From Pedobacter africanus (GTDB lineage Bacteria > Bacteroidota > Bacteroidia > Sphingobacteriales > Sphingobacteriaceae): 64,000 nt of DNA. The notes under the pieces were generated by a model. That model did not search any database, was not told where the DNA came from, and saw only the letters and a list, made by a program, of their open reading frames with translations. The stretch is taken from contig NZ_FWXT01000001.1 of assembly GCF_900176535.1 (NCBI RefSeq), positions 1,922,001 through 1,986,000 on the forward strand. Reading direction: 5' to 3'. A program made the translations under genes and the position numbers. Below are positions 51,791 through 61,543 of this stretch, in pieces; position 1 is the stretch's first letter, and each line of letters opens with the position of its first letter.

Positions 51791-54010
51791 ATGAACAAAA
51801 AACTTTCGCAAGAGGACATCAGGAAGTATAATTATGGATTATGGAAGTTATTGATCGGTGGGATGATATTATTTGCACTGTTCATTATAGCAATTGGATT
51901 TGGCTTATTTGGTGAGCTGCCCTCATTCAGGGATATCGAGCATCCCAAAAGCAACCAGGCTTCAGAAATTCTGGCCGATGATGGCCGTGTTCTGGGAACT
52001 TATTTTGTTCAGAACCGTTCCAGTGTAAGTTATCAGGAGATCTCTCCGAACGTCATCAATGCCTTAATTGCCACAGAAGATGTTCGTTTTAAAGAGCATT
52101 CGGGTATAGATTTCAAACGTACCTTTACCATATTCTTATATGCAATTGTTGGTAAAAAACAAGGCGGAAGTACCATTACCCAACAACTGGCCCTTAATCT
52201 GTTCTCCGAAGAAGGCCGTCAGAAGAATTTCCTCAAACGTATCCTTCAGAAGTTCCAGGAATGGGTAATTGCCGTTAAACTAGAGCGCAACTACACCAAA
52301 GAAGAGATCCTGGTAATGTACCTCAACACTGTTGATTTTGGAAACCAGGCCTACGGCATCAAATCGGCTGCGCGGGTGTATTTCAATACCACCCCAGATA
52401 AATTAACCGTAGGCCAATCGGCCACCCTGATCGGTATACTAAAAGGGATCAGCCGCTATTCTCCTACCCGCAACCCTGAACGTTCACTGGCCCGCAGAAA
52501 TACCATCATGGGCTTAATGGTGAAAGCAGACCTGCTTAGCCAGCAGGAACTCGATACAGAAAAAGAAAAGCCATTGGGATTAAGGTTTAGCGCGGCGACT
52601 GTAAATGATGGAATTGCCCCTTATTTCAGAACAGTCTTAAAAAGTGATATCAAAAAAATCTTTCAGGAGCGTTCTATATTAAACAATGGCGTACCCTACG
52701 ATCTGGACAGGGATGGACTCAAAATATACACCACGCTTAACTACGACATGCAGGTGTATGCCGAAGAAGCCCAGAAAGAATACATGAAAATACTGCAGGC
52801 TTCGTTCCTAAAAAGCTGGAAGGGACGCAATCCCTTTAAAGGTAAGGAAATGCAGATCGAGCAGGGGATGAAAAGATCCGACAGGTATAAAGCACTTCAA
52901 CTGGAAGGAAAGTCTGAAAAAGAGATCCGGGAAGATTTCAACACCCCAACCAAACTCAGCATCTTTACCTGGAGAGGAAACATTGATACGCTGATGAAGC
53001 CTATTGACTCCGTAAAATACTATAAAATGCTGCTGAGAAACGCCATGATGGCCATGGATCCTCAAACCGGCCTGGTTAAAGCATGGGTGGGCGGCATCAA
53101 CTACGAACACTTTAAATACGATCAGGTAAAAATGGGTACCAGGCAGGTAGGCTCTACAGCAAAACCTTTTACCTATGCAGTCGCCATCGAAAATGGCTAT
53201 TCGCCTTGTTTCAGCGTGCTTAACGAGCCTGTAACCATAGAAGTACCGGGAAGCCAGCCATGGACACCAAGATCTTCAGGAACGGTACCTGGTTACCTCA
53301 CTCTGCAAAAGGCCCTGGCCCTTTCACAAAACTACATTGCGGCTTATTTGATGAAACAGGTTGGTCCTACTGCTGTAGCCACCCTGGCTAAAAAAATGGG
53401 GATCACCTCTGATGTGCCAGCTTATCCATCTATCGCCCTAGGCTCCTTCGATGCTTCGGTTTACGATATGGTAGGTGCATACAGTGTGTTTGCGAATAAA
53501 GGAGTGTGGACTAAACCTACTTATATCCTAAGGATTGAAGACCGCAACGGCGTGGTATTGTACAGTGAAAAGCCTATCCCCGTACCTGCCATGAATGAAG
53601 AAGTTGCTTATGTCATGACCCGCATGCTGCGGGGTGTGGTAACCAACGGAACCGGTTGGCGACTGGCAGGCAAATATGGTGTCAAAGGTGCTATTGGCGG
53701 CAAAACCGGGACCACACAAAATAACTCCGACGGCTGGTTCATGGGCATTACACCACAACTGGTTGCCGGGGTCTGGACAGGTTGTGAAGATCGGGCCTTT
53801 CATTTTATCAGCACTGCACAAGGTGATGGCGCCACTACTGCCCTGCCTATTTTTGCGGGCTTTATGAAGCGTGTTTATGCCAATCCAAAACTAAAAATTT
53901 CGCAGGCAGATTTTGAAGTCCCTAAAAATGGAGTGTCCATTACCTACGATTGCAATCAATACCAGCAGCAGGAGCAAAAAACTGAGCTCGACGAGAAGCT
54001 GGGCTTTTAA
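51791..54010 (+). CDS. Class A penicillin-binding protein (PBP1A-like)
   Basis: This bifunctional peptidoglycan synthase has 739 residues. A cytoplasmic tail and one membrane helix (about 17-38) are followed by the glycosyltransferase-51 domain with ATEDVRFKEHSGID (catalytic Glu) and GGSTITQQLALNLFS. The transpeptidase domain contains the catalytic Ser in GSTAKPFTY, SQN in ALSQNYIA, and KTGTTQNNSDGWF. Its gene starts 1 base after the porW/sprE-like gene and precedes uvrC by 18 bases; it probably shares their transcript. Confidence 0.96.
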   Translation: MNKKLSQEDIRKYNYGLWKLLIGGMILFALFIIAIGFGLFGELPSFRDIEHPKSNQASEILADDGRVLGTYFVQNRSSVSYQEISPNVINALIATEDVRFKEHSGIDFKRTFTIFLYAIVGKKQGGSTITQQLALNLFSEEGRQKNFLKRILQKFQEWVIAVKLERNYTKEEILVMYLNTVDFGNQAYGIKSAARVYFNTTPDKLTVGQSATLIGILKGISRYSPTRNPERSLARRNTIMGLMVKADLLSQQELDTEKEKPLGLRFSAATVNDGIAPYFRTVLKSDIKKIFQERSILNNGVPYDLDRDGLKIYTTLNYDMQVYAEEAQKEYMKILQASFLKSWKGRNPFKGKEMQIEQGMKRSDRYKALQLEGKSEKEIREDFNTPTKLSIFTWRGNIDTLMKPIDSVKYYKMLLRNAMMAMDPQTGLVKAWVGGINYEHFKYDQVKMGTRQVGSTAKPFTYAVAIENGYSPCFSVLNEPVTIEVPGSQPWTPRSSGTVPGYLTLQKALALSQNYIAAYLMKQVGPTAVATLAKKMGITSDVPAYPSIALGSFDASVYDMVGAYSVFANKGVWTKPTYILRIEDRNGVVLYSEKPIPVPAMNEEVAYVMTRMLRGVVTNGTGWRLAGKYGVKGAIGGKTGTTQNNSDGWFMGITPQLVAGVWTGCEDRAFHFISTAQGDGATTALPIFAGFMKRVYANPKLKISQADFEVPKNGVSITYDCNQYQQQEQKTELDEKLGF

Positions 54011-54028
54011 TTCCTATTTGTTACCCAT

Positions 54029-55825
54029 ATGAGTGCTTTCGATTATAAAAAGGCCCTGACCGATATACCCCATAAACCTGGCGTTTACCAGTATTGGGAT
54101 ACAGATGGCACACTCATATATATTGGTAAGGCTAAAGACCTGAGAAACCGTGTAGGTTCTTATTTCAACAAAGACAACCAGATGAACGGGAAAACCAAAG
54201 TACTGGTTTCCCGTATCCGCAAAATTACCTTTACCATCGTTGATACCGAAATTGATGCCTGGCTGCTGGAAAACAGCCTCATCAAAAAGCACCAGCCCAG
54301 GTACAACATCATGCTCAAGGACGATAAGACCTACCCCTGGATTATCATTAAAAAAGAACCTTTTCCAAGGGTGTACTGGACTCGAAAAATGATAAAAGAC
54401 GGTTCCACGTATTTTGGCCCATATGCTTCGGTAGGTATGATGCATACCATTCTGGACCTGATTAAAGAGACTTATCCGCTCCGTACCTGTAACCTGCCCC
54501 TTACGCCTAAAAATATTGACGATGGGAAATTCAAGGTATGTCTTGAATACCAGATCGGCAATTGCAAGGGCCCCTGCCAGGCCTATCAGAATGAGGCAGA
54601 CTATGGCAGCAACATCGAAGAGATCAAAGATATCCTAAACGGCAAGATCGGCAGCGTCATCAAAAGCGTAAAACAGGTAATCGGAAGGGCCGTTGCGGAT
54701 CTGAATTTCGAATATGCACATCAATACCAGCGCAAGCTGTTGGTACTGGAAAAATACCAGAGCAAGTCTACCGTGGTAAACAGTGCCATTACCAATGTCG
54801 ATGTGGTGAGCATTGCTTCAGACGAACGCTATGCCTTCGTAAATTACCTAAAAGTAATGAACGGCAGCATTATCCAGACCCAAACCATTGAAATCAAGAA
54901 ACGCCTGGACGAGACGGATGAAGAGCTGCTCACCATTGCCATTACCGAGTTCAGGACCCGCTTTAACAGTACTTCAAAAGAAATTATCGTTCCTTTTGAT
55001 ATTACGCTGGCCGACGAAAACCTGAAGTTCACTGTCCCAAAACTGGGCGAAAAAAAGAAATTGCTGGAACTGTCCCAGAAAAATGTACTCTTCTTTAAAA
55101 AAGAAAAGTTGAATCAGTACGAAAAACTGAATCCAGACCTGCGGACAGACCGGGTCCTTTCGCAAATGCAGAAAGACCTCGGCTTAACAAAACTACCTGT
55201 ACACATAGAGTGTTTCGATAATTCCAATTTCCAGGGCAAATATCCGGTATCGGCCATTGTGGTCTTTAAAGATGCCAAACCTTCCAAAAAGGACTACAGG
55301 CATTTCAATGTAAAAACCGTTGAGGGGCCAAATGATTTTGCCACTATGGAAGAAGCTGTTTACAGGCGATATAAGCGCATGCTGGAAGAAGAAAACACTT
55401 TGCCCCAACTCATCATTATAGATGGCGGTAAAGGCCAGCTTTCATCAGCTATGAGCAGCTTAAAGAAACTAGGGATAGAGAAGCGGGTAACCGTAATCGG
55501 GATCGCCAAGCGCCTGGAGGAATTGTTCTTCCCCGGCGACCCTTATCCATTGTACCTGGATAAAAAATCAGAAACGCTAAAAATCATCCAGCAGCTCCGT
55601 GATGAAGCCCACCGCTTCGGCATTACCTTCCACAGGAAAAAGAGAGATCAGGGCACACTAAAAACAGAACTGGAGCAAATTCCCGGAATTGGAAAAAGTA
55701 CGGCCGAAAAGCTTCTGCTTCACTTCAAATCTGTAAAAAAAATAAAGGCGGCGAATGAAGAGCAACTTGCAGCAGTGCTTACCAAGACCCAGGCAAGAAC
55801 GGTATTCGATTATTTCTCAAAATAA
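54029..55825 (+). CDS. uvrC: Excinuclease ABC subunit C
   Basis: This nuclease makes the 3' and 5' incisions in nucleotide-excision repair. It has 598 residues. The N-terminal GIY-YIG domain reads KPGVYQYWDTDGTLIYIGKAKDLRNRV. Cys-rich GNCKGPC lies at about 173-179. A UVR motif, the RNase-H-like 5' nuclease domain (ECFDNSNFQGKYPVSAIVVF, Asp catalytic) and C-terminal helix-hairpin-helix repeats (QIPGIGKSTAEKLLLHF) follow. It ends against a bidirectional terminator. Confidence 0.97.
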   Translation: MSAFDYKKALTDIPHKPGVYQYWDTDGTLIYIGKAKDLRNRVGSYFNKDNQMNGKTKVLVSRIRKITFTIVDTEIDAWLLENSLIKKHQPRYNIMLKDDKTYPWIIIKKEPFPRVYWTRKMIKDGSTYFGPYASVGMMHTILDLIKETYPLRTCNLPLTPKNIDDGKFKVCLEYQIGNCKGPCQAYQNEADYGSNIEEIKDILNGKIGSVIKSVKQVIGRAVADLNFEYAHQYQRKLLVLEKYQSKSTVVNSAITNVDVVSIASDERYAFVNYLKVMNGSIIQTQTIEIKKRLDETDEELLTIAITEFRTRFNSTSKEIIVPFDITLADENLKFTVPKLGEKKKLLELSQKNVLFFKKEKLNQYEKLNPDLRTDRVLSQMQKDLGLTKLPVHIECFDNSNFQGKYPVSAIVVFKDAKPSKKDYRHFNVKTVEGPNDFATMEEAVYRRYKRMLEEENTLPQLIIIDGGKGQLSSAMSSLKKLGIEKRVTVIGIAKRLEELFFPGDPYPLYLDKKSETLKIIQQLRDEAHRFGITFHRKKRDQGTLKTELEQIPGIGKSTAEKLLLHFKSVKKIKAANEEQLAAVLTKTQARTVFDYFSK

Positions 55826-55854
55826 AAGCCTCAATGTTATCCATTGAGGCTTTT
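55824..55854. terminator. Bidirectional terminator between uvrC and gldN
   Basis: A 13-bp stem (55824-55836 with 55842-55854) with A and T tracts at both ends can stop uvrC and gldN transcripts. Confidence 0.9.
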
Positions 55855-55876
55855 GATAGGTTATTATAGCTTAAGG

Positions 55877-56779
55877 CTAATATTCCCATAAACTTTGCTC
55901 GTAATCTGATATAGACTTTTTAATCCTTTCAGACTCGTATAGTTTTCTCGGATCCTTAGGATCAGTTTGCCCAAGTATATCCACAATGTTCTTATTGGCA
56001 GGGTTTGTTTCCTTCACAATATAGCTGGAGAACAATCGTCTCACAAAGAAATCATCAAAGGTAAGCTGCGAAGCATCATTCAAGGGGTTCACCAGTCGCT
56101 TTTTGCTCAGCAATTCCCTTGCGTCATCATAGTAGATCCAGAATACCGGTTGCCAGTTCCCTTCAACCATTTTCATCGGCGCCAGGCCTACAATCCTAGG
56201 TTCCAATATAGAACGTTTGGTATCCAGTATCCAGTCTTCCTTGATCCTGTATTTCAGAAACTCGTCAGACCTCAGTTTCCTTAATGTAGGCTCACCGATT
56301 TTACCGCTTACTGAGTCTGCAACACCTTCTGTTACTCCCCTTGCACCTTGCAAAGCCTGCTGAGCTGTCAGCGCGATGCGGAATGAGTCGTTGTCTTCCA
56401 ATATCTTTCCGGCAGTGGTGTCTTTCGGAGAGTACACCGTAAGCTCTTCGTTTCCTACAGCCTCCAGTAATATATCAATTAGTTTAGCATCTTCTGCTTT
56501 AAGTACGGAGTTGATAGTATCCCTTAGGTCAATCTCACGCCAGATGCGTTTTGCATAATACACATCCTCTTCCCTCACATCAGCATAAGGAACCATCACA
56601 TTACTGTCTACATCCGTCCGCACAGCGTACCCATCTTTTGGTGGGGTCTTAATCTTCAGCTTTGCCTTCTTAACGGTATCTGCAGGTGCAGTAGTTGCGG
56701 GTGCTGCAGTCTTTACCTGAGCATAAGCACCTAGGCCCAACATCAGAAATACGATAATACCTACAATGTTTCTCATCAC
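55877..56779 (-). CDS. gldN: Type IX secretion/gliding protein GldN (PorN)
   Basis: This 300-residue periplasmic partner of GldK in the type IX core ring has a signal peptide (MRNIVGIIVFLMLGLGAYAQ, cleavage after Tyr-Ala near residue 20). A Pro/Ala linker is followed by the GldN domain with VYYAKRIWREIDLRDTIN, KIKEDWILDTKRSILEPRIVGLAPM and the C-terminal NIVDILGQTDPKDPRKLYESERIKKSI. It is the last gene of gldKLMN, 4 bases after gldM. Confidence 0.95.
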   Translation of the reverse strand: MMRNIVGIIVFLMLGLGAYAQVKTAAPATTAPADTVKKAKLKIKTPPKDGYAVRTDVDSNVMVPYADVREEDVYYAKRIWREIDLRDTINSVLKAEDAKLIDILLEAVGNEELTVYSPKDTTAGKILEDNDSFRIALTAQQALQGARGVTEGVADSVSGKIGEPTLRKLRSDEFLKYRIKEDWILDTKRSILEPRIVGLAPMKMVEGNWQPVFWIYYDDARELLSKKRLVNPLNDASQLTFDDFFVRRLFSSYIVKETNPANKNIVDILGQTDPKDPRKLYESERIKKSISDYEQSLWEY

Positions 56780-56783
56780 TATA

Positions 56784-58325
56784 TTATTTAGCTACAAATG
56801 TAATCCCATCTAAAACCTTTTGCCTTCCATCAGGCCCTTCACAAACAATATCTTTAAATATGATGGTTGCACCAGGTTTAATCGAATTCAGGGCCCCTTT
56901 TATTTGTCCACCAAAACCGCCACCGTTATTGGCAATGGTAACAGCATCCGAACGGGGATTGATGAAGGTTGCAGAGAAACGTACCACCCTGAATTTCACG
57001 TCAAATACAAAATCTTCAAGCTGGGTATCAATTGATCCGGCACCTTCAATCCATTCTAAAGGAACATTACCTCCGGATTTACCTTTGATATAAGCCCTTG
57101 GTGTAGGCAATGCCTTAACCCTGAACTGCTGTGCGCCCAGGTTTAATGTTTTCCCTCCGTTACTTGCAGAAACATTGATACTTAAGGTCTTTCCTACCTG
57201 ATCGCCACCAACATTAACCGAGTATTGCCCGCTTCCTACTTTCTTGATGGATCCGCCAGAAATGCTTGCATTAACACTTTCCAGTGGAAAACCAGCAGCC
57301 GAAACCGAGAAAGGATTTGCAATACCTGCATAAATCACGTTCATTTTATCTGGTGATACCGTTGCCGAAGGTTTGGCTACCTGGTAACTTTGCTCAGGGG
57401 TTGTATATTGTTTTACTGTTCCATCTGTCTGTTTCACACTGATTACGCCTTTCCACCGAAACATACCCACACTTCCGGTACCACCGGTATAAGTACCTTT
57501 ACCATCTTTTACAGACAATGCATTCCCGTTAACGGTAATGGAAGGTGTAGACCTCGAATCACTTGCAGTTAAAAATACCTGTGCAGTATAAGGCTGGCCT
57601 TGTATTACGTATGAACTTGGTGCAACAGCAACCGCATCAAACTGATCCAGGTTTACCAAAGCCTTGTCCATGTTTCCAAATAGCTTTTTAACAATTTCAG
57701 CTTCTGCATTCTTTGTGTCCGACTGGATTTTACTCAGAATGGTGTTGGCCGCAGTAAGTGGGGTTCCCTCTCCGAAATTGATGTCTACCCACTCTTTTTT
57801 ACCATTTACAGGTTTTGCAGGATCCTTCGCTTCCAGCGTAAAGGTTACACCTGAACGATCTTTTTCGTCCAGCAAAGCAATCAGCTTTTCGCGTGTTTCA
57901 TTGATTTTCGCCTTTAGCTTCGCTCCTTCACCTTTGTTAACCATAATATTCTGTGCAATATCCAGGTTATCCCTCAGCTTGATATCTCCAGTCTCTTCGT
58001 TAATGCCTTCCCCGGCTTCAAGAAACTTATCTTTTAACTGCTGCACGTAATTGTTCAACTCATCAGCAAGCGATTTAGCTTTATTGGCTTTTTCCCAGAT
58101 TGGCTGTGCCCTAGCTGGTTCATCTTTTAATTTTGTATTCTGAAACGATGAAAATAACTGGTCTATGCTTGTATTTACATTTGTTTTAGACGACACCAAA
58201 CTATCATTAATGTTTTTAAATGCATTCAATATAGTATCAGATACGTTCAAAGCAAGCATAGCCAACAATACCAAATACATGATATTGATCATCTTCTGCC
58301 TCGTTGTCTCTTTTCCTCCGGCCAT
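56784..58325 (-). CDS. gldM: Type IX secretion motor protein GldM (PorM)
   Basis: This 513-residue inner-membrane protein has one N-terminal membrane helix (about 12-30, MINIMYLVLLAMLALNVSDT) and a long periplasmic part of four domains, rich in coiled coil at first and then beta-sandwich. It pairs with GldL to form the proton-driven motor and reaches out to the GldKN ring. The N-terminal MAGGKETTRQKMINIMYLVLLAMLALNV block is a family signature. It starts 45 bases after gldL. Confidence 0.96.
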   Translation of the reverse strand: MAGGKETTRQKMINIMYLVLLAMLALNVSDTILNAFKNINDSLVSSKTNVNTSIDQLFSSFQNTKLKDEPARAQPIWEKANKAKSLADELNNYVQQLKDKFLEAGEGINEETGDIKLRDNLDIAQNIMVNKGEGAKLKAKINETREKLIALLDEKDRSGVTFTLEAKDPAKPVNGKKEWVDINFGEGTPLTAANTILSKIQSDTKNAEAEIVKKLFGNMDKALVNLDQFDAVAVAPSSYVIQGQPYTAQVFLTASDSRSTPSITVNGNALSVKDGKGTYTGGTGSVGMFRWKGVISVKQTDGTVKQYTTPEQSYQVAKPSATVSPDKMNVIYAGIANPFSVSAAGFPLESVNASISGGSIKKVGSGQYSVNVGGDQVGKTLSINVSASNGGKTLNLGAQQFRVKALPTPRAYIKGKSGGNVPLEWIEGAGSIDTQLEDFVFDVKFRVVRFSATFINPRSDAVTIANNGGGFGGQIKGALNSIKPGATIIFKDIVCEGPDGRQKVLDGITFVAK

Positions 58326-58370
58326 TTTTAATTAGGTCTGTGTGGTTAAATATTAACTGATTCTTGCTAA

Positions 58371-59180
58371 TTATATGCGTGGCTGATTCATGGCGGACAG
58401 CATATTGCCATAAATGGCGTTCAAAGAAGATAAGTTCTTAGCCAGTTTGCCTACTTCTTCTTTAAACTGTTTTGAATCTTCCATAGATTCATTGAAATTA
58501 TTCATTGTTAATGAAAGGTTCTGGTAGAACTTATTCATAGATTTCAAGTGTGCACTGGAATCCTGAAGTTCCAGTTCATACACTGCATTTAAAGCAGAAA
58601 GGTTTTTTGCTAAAGCATTTACCTGATCATGGTATGCTGTAGAGGCCGTATTGCTATTGCCCATTTCTACCAATTGGGAAGTTGCCTTTTCGAAAGCACC
58701 ATTTAATGCATCAAAGCTGGCCGAGGCAGTTTTTAGCTTGCCAGTGAATTCGCTGGTAGCCGATGAGGCATCTCCCACATTAGATATGGCAGCAACCTTA
58801 TCCCCAAATGTACGTAAACCTGTTCCCAGGCTTTCGATCAGTTCCGGACCAATTTTGGCATCGACCAGCATTTTATCCAATGCAGCAGTAGAAGAAAACG
58901 CGGCAGGAGCAGCAGCCTGACGAACAGTAGCCTTTGGCAACTCGCCGGTAAAATTATCATCCAGTTCCGGGTATACCCTTTCCCATGGCAGTTCCTGAGC
59001 TGGCTGCCTTAATCCTGTTAAGAAGAATAAGATGGCCTCAACCCCTAAACCTATACCAATCATGTAATTTCCCCATACACCACCCAGGTGAAGGATTTTG
59101 AAAAGTGCACCCACAATTACAATACTTGCACCCCAGGATATTGCAACATGTAACCAATCGAAATTTTTCTTTGCAGCCAT
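58371..59180 (-). CDS. gldL: Type IX secretion motor protein GldL (PorL)
   Basis: This 269-residue protein has two membrane helices (about 12-30 and 36-57) followed by a long cytoplasmic coiled-coil tail. Lys28 and His31 at the end of helix 1 and Glu48 in helix 2 sit where charged residues carry the proton in GldL. The start MAAKKNFDWLHVAISWGASIVIVGALFKI is the family signature. It lies 36 bases after gldK. Confidence 0.95.
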   Translation of the reverse strand: MAAKKNFDWLHVAISWGASIVIVGALFKILHLGGVWGNYMIGIGLGVEAILFFLTGLRQPAQELPWERVYPELDDNFTGELPKATVRQAAAPAAFSSTAALDKMLVDAKIGPELIESLGTGLRTFGDKVAAISNVGDASSATSEFTGKLKTASASFDALNGAFEKATSQLVEMGNSNTASTAYHDQVNALAKNLSALNAVYELELQDSSAHLKSMNKFYQNLSLTMNNFNESMEDSKQFKEEVGKLAKNLSSLNAIYGNMLSAMNQPRI

Positions 59181-59216
59181 TTTGTTCGTTAATAAGGAAT
59201 TTTATTTTTTTGTTTT

Positions 59217-60584
59217 TTAGTTTCTATAAGTAATATCGGTACCCGGATAAGCTGAAACACACCTAAATCCTATATAAGATCTGGCCTGGTCCTGGTATTC
59301 ATAAGTACCCACGGCATTTTGAAGAAAGAAGCCAATATCTTTCCACGAGCCACCCCTAACCACCTTACGTTTCATGTATTTGCTGTCGCCGGTTTTGGCC
59401 ACATAAGTAAAGTTAGGGTTAAAATCGAGCAGCATTGGTGCGGCCGATTGATTATAAGCTGTTATAGTCCACTCTGCAACGTTACCAGCCATATTGTACA
59501 GTCCATAGTCGTTAGGGAAATACGATCTTACATTTACCGTATATAAGCCACCATCATCAGAATAATTACCACGTCCAACCTTAAAATTTGCTTGCATACA
59601 ACCCTTGGTATTACGCACGTAAGGGCCTCCCCAAGGGTATTTGGTTTTTACATTTCCACCCCGGGCGGCATATTCAAACTGGGCATCGCTTGGCAGCTGA
59701 TATTCCGGTCTTGCATTTAATGGCTGTTTTCTGGCCACAGCTACAGATTCGTAGAAACGGGTACGCCAAACGCAAAAAGCACTGGCTTGCTCCCAGGTTA
59801 CGCCCACTACCGGATAATCATCATAAGATGGGTGGTTAAAATAGGTTTTAACCATAGGATCATTCTGGGAATAGGAATAATCTACTTTCCAAACTAATGT
59901 ATCCGGATAAACAGCCACAGATGGGTGATGATTTGGATTACCAGGATCTGGGTTATCCGTATAAGTGATGATAAAATCCTGTCTCTTTTTAGACTGATCC
60001 TTTCTACCTTCAACGGCCAGATCGGTACTTACATAGCTGTAAGCATATTTCAGTTTCCTGATGTCTATTTCGTTTCGGCCGGGCAGGGCATCAGCACCGC
60101 TATAATACATATCGTTGAGCTTGTTACCCAATCCGTTGTTTTTTGTACTCCAAAGTGCGGAACCGTTCCCCACTTTTCTCCAGTCGATATTTCTGTTGGC
60201 ACCCAGGGCTGCTCCGCCACCAGGTCCTGTAGGGGCTGGTTTGTAGAAATTAGGCGCACCAGATGGGCCAAGCATAGTTATAGCTACAGAATCTCTTACC
60301 CAATTTACAAATTGCCTGTACTCGGCATTTGTAATCTCGGTCTGGTCCATAAAAAATGCACTGAAAGAAGTCATCCGTGTAGGAGAACTCTGCGTGTTGT
60401 TGATATCCTCATCAGACATCCCAATTAAAGTCCGGCCTGGAGGGATATATACCATCCCTAAAGGGATTCTGTTGTTTTTGAATTTTCTATTATAAACTCC
60501 CACCAACTCGCCTTGTCCTCCTTTTCCACAACTGGAAAATAATGCGGTGATAGCAATAAAAGCAACCAAGTATACGTTTCTCAT
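59217..60584 (-). CDS. gldK: Type IX secretion lipoprotein GldK (PorK)
   Basis: This 455-residue lipoprotein has the lipobox LFSSC (Cys19) and an FGE-sulfatase-like (formylglycine-generating enzyme) fold that in GldK serves as a structural ring component, not an enzyme. Family blocks are MVYIPPGRTLIGMSDEDIN, FFMDQTEITNAEYRQFVNWVRDS, YPVVGVTWEQASAFCVWR, GNVAEWTITAYN and RKVVRGGSWKD. It heads the gldKLMN operon. The 170-base upstream gap holds tandem CAATTTT motifs and an inverted repeat. Confidence 0.95.
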   Translation of the reverse strand: MRNVYLVAFIAITALFSSCGKGGQGELVGVYNRKFKNNRIPLGMVYIPPGRTLIGMSDEDINNTQSSPTRMTSFSAFFMDQTEITNAEYRQFVNWVRDSVAITMLGPSGAPNFYKPAPTGPGGGAALGANRNIDWRKVGNGSALWSTKNNGLGNKLNDMYYSGADALPGRNEIDIRKLKYAYSYVSTDLAVEGRKDQSKKRQDFIITYTDNPDPGNPNHHPSVAVYPDTLVWKVDYSYSQNDPMVKTYFNHPSYDDYPVVGVTWEQASAFCVWRTRFYESVAVARKQPLNARPEYQLPSDAQFEYAARGGNVKTKYPWGGPYVRNTKGCMQANFKVGRGNYSDDGGLYTVNVRSYFPNDYGLYNMAGNVAEWTITAYNQSAAPMLLDFNPNFTYVAKTGDSKYMKRKVVRGGSWKDIGFFLQNAVGTYEYQDQARSYIGFRCVSAYPGTDITYRN

Positions 60585-60598
60585 ATATTAGCGTCAAG

Positions 60599-60633
60599 CA
60601 ATTTTATAACAATTTTATCAATTTTGATTGATA
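60599..60633 (-). promoter_or_regulatory. Repeated CAATTTT motif and inverted repeat before gldK
   Basis: Read on the minus strand, two copies of TAAAATTG (60599-60606 and 60610-60617), each 7 of 8 with TAnnTTTG, lie 15 and 26 bases before the gldK ATG. A third CAATTTT begins at 60619, within an inverted repeat of ATCAAT and ATTGAT around TTTG (60617-60633). This may be the gldKLMN promoter with an operator; no protein is implied. Confidence 0.35.
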
Positions 60634-60672
60634 TAAACAATTATTAGGTCATAAAAATGTGACTTAAAATAA

Positions 60673-60697
60673 AAAAATGCAGATTTCTGGCATTTTT
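60673..60697 (-). terminator. Possible terminator after hemD
   Basis: An 8-bp A/T-rich stem (60673-60680 with 60690-60697) with a short inner pairing is followed on the minus strand by a T-rich run. It lies 58 bases past the hemD stop and before gldK. Confidence 0.45.
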
Positions 60698-60754
60698 ATT
60701 GCCAAGATAACTCCTTTTGAGAAATTTTTTAAACTGTTAAGCAACAGTGAAACT

Positions 60755-61525
60755 TTATTTATTCGATTTCTTTATATAATTCTCAATTGCCATAATCATA
60801 GAAGGCGCTTCTGGCGATGGGGCCGCTATATCAACGATCAGGCCTGCATCGGTAACCGTTTTTTGAGTATTAACCCCAAAGGCGGCAATTCGAGTGTTAT
60901 TTTGTTTAAAATCGGGGAAATTTGTATACAGTGACTGTATACTCGATGGACTGAAGAATGCAATAATATCGTAAAAAACTTCAGCAAGATCAGAAAGATC
61001 AGACACAACTGTCCTGAACAACACTGCCGGAGTAAAATCGTAGCCGTTCTTTTGCAGGAAATTCATGGTGTCTTCAGTAGCCACATCAGAACAAGGATAA
61101 AGGAATTTCTCATCGGCGTGCTTTTTCAGCACCTCGGCAAGGTCTGCCGCGGTCTGCTTGCCAAAAAAGATCTTACGCTTTCTATATTGAATATATTTTT
61201 GCAGGTATAGTGCGGTCGACTCGGATATACAGAAATATTTCAGATCGGCTGGAACATCGTATCTCATTTCTTCACATATCCTGAAAAAATGATCAACTGC
61301 ATTTCTACTGGTAAATACTACTGCTGTAAAATCGCTTAAAGTAATTTTGTCTTTTCTAAAATCCCTGGCCGGAACGCCTTCAACATGAATGAATGATCTA
61401 AAATCAATTTTCAGGTTGTACTTCTTTGCCAAATCAAAATATGGAGACTTTTCTGTTTCTGGCTTTGGTAGGGTTACCAATATACTTTTAACTTTGCGTA
61501 ACCTATCGTCTGTCATTTCTTGCAT
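60755..61525 (-). CDS. hemD: Uroporphyrinogen-III synthase
   Basis: This enzyme closes and inverts ring D of hydroxymethylbilane in haem synthesis. It has 256 residues. The family is poorly conserved, but the bilobed pattern is visible: VFTSRNAVDHFFRI, GKQTAADLAEVLKK, FLYPCSDVATEDTMNFLQKNG, FFSPSSIQSLYTNF and AFGVNTQKTVTDAGL. ATG 61525 is 18 bases after the DUF4271 gene. The hemD, DUF4271 and gldK neighbourhood is a recurring arrangement in the phylum. Confidence 0.9.
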   Translation of the reverse strand: MQEMTDDRLRKVKSILVTLPKPETEKSPYFDLAKKYNLKIDFRSFIHVEGVPARDFRKDKITLSDFTAVVFTSRNAVDHFFRICEEMRYDVPADLKYFCISESTALYLQKYIQYRKRKIFFGKQTAADLAEVLKKHADEKFLYPCSDVATEDTMNFLQKNGYDFTPAVLFRTVVSDLSDLAEVFYDIIAFFSPSSIQSLYTNFPDFKQNNTRIAAFGVNTQKTVTDAGLIVDIAAPSPEAPSMIMAIENYIKKSNK

Positions 61526-61543
61526 TTTACCTAATTACCGCTT

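Noticed and set aside
59925..60428. A 167-codon plus-strand frame opposite gldK
   Set aside because: Antisense to gldK; low-complexity composition and no family resemblance.
60755..60934. Plus-strand frame 60677-60934 opposite the hemD 3' end
   Set aside because: Antisense to hemD, no signals and low-complexity start.
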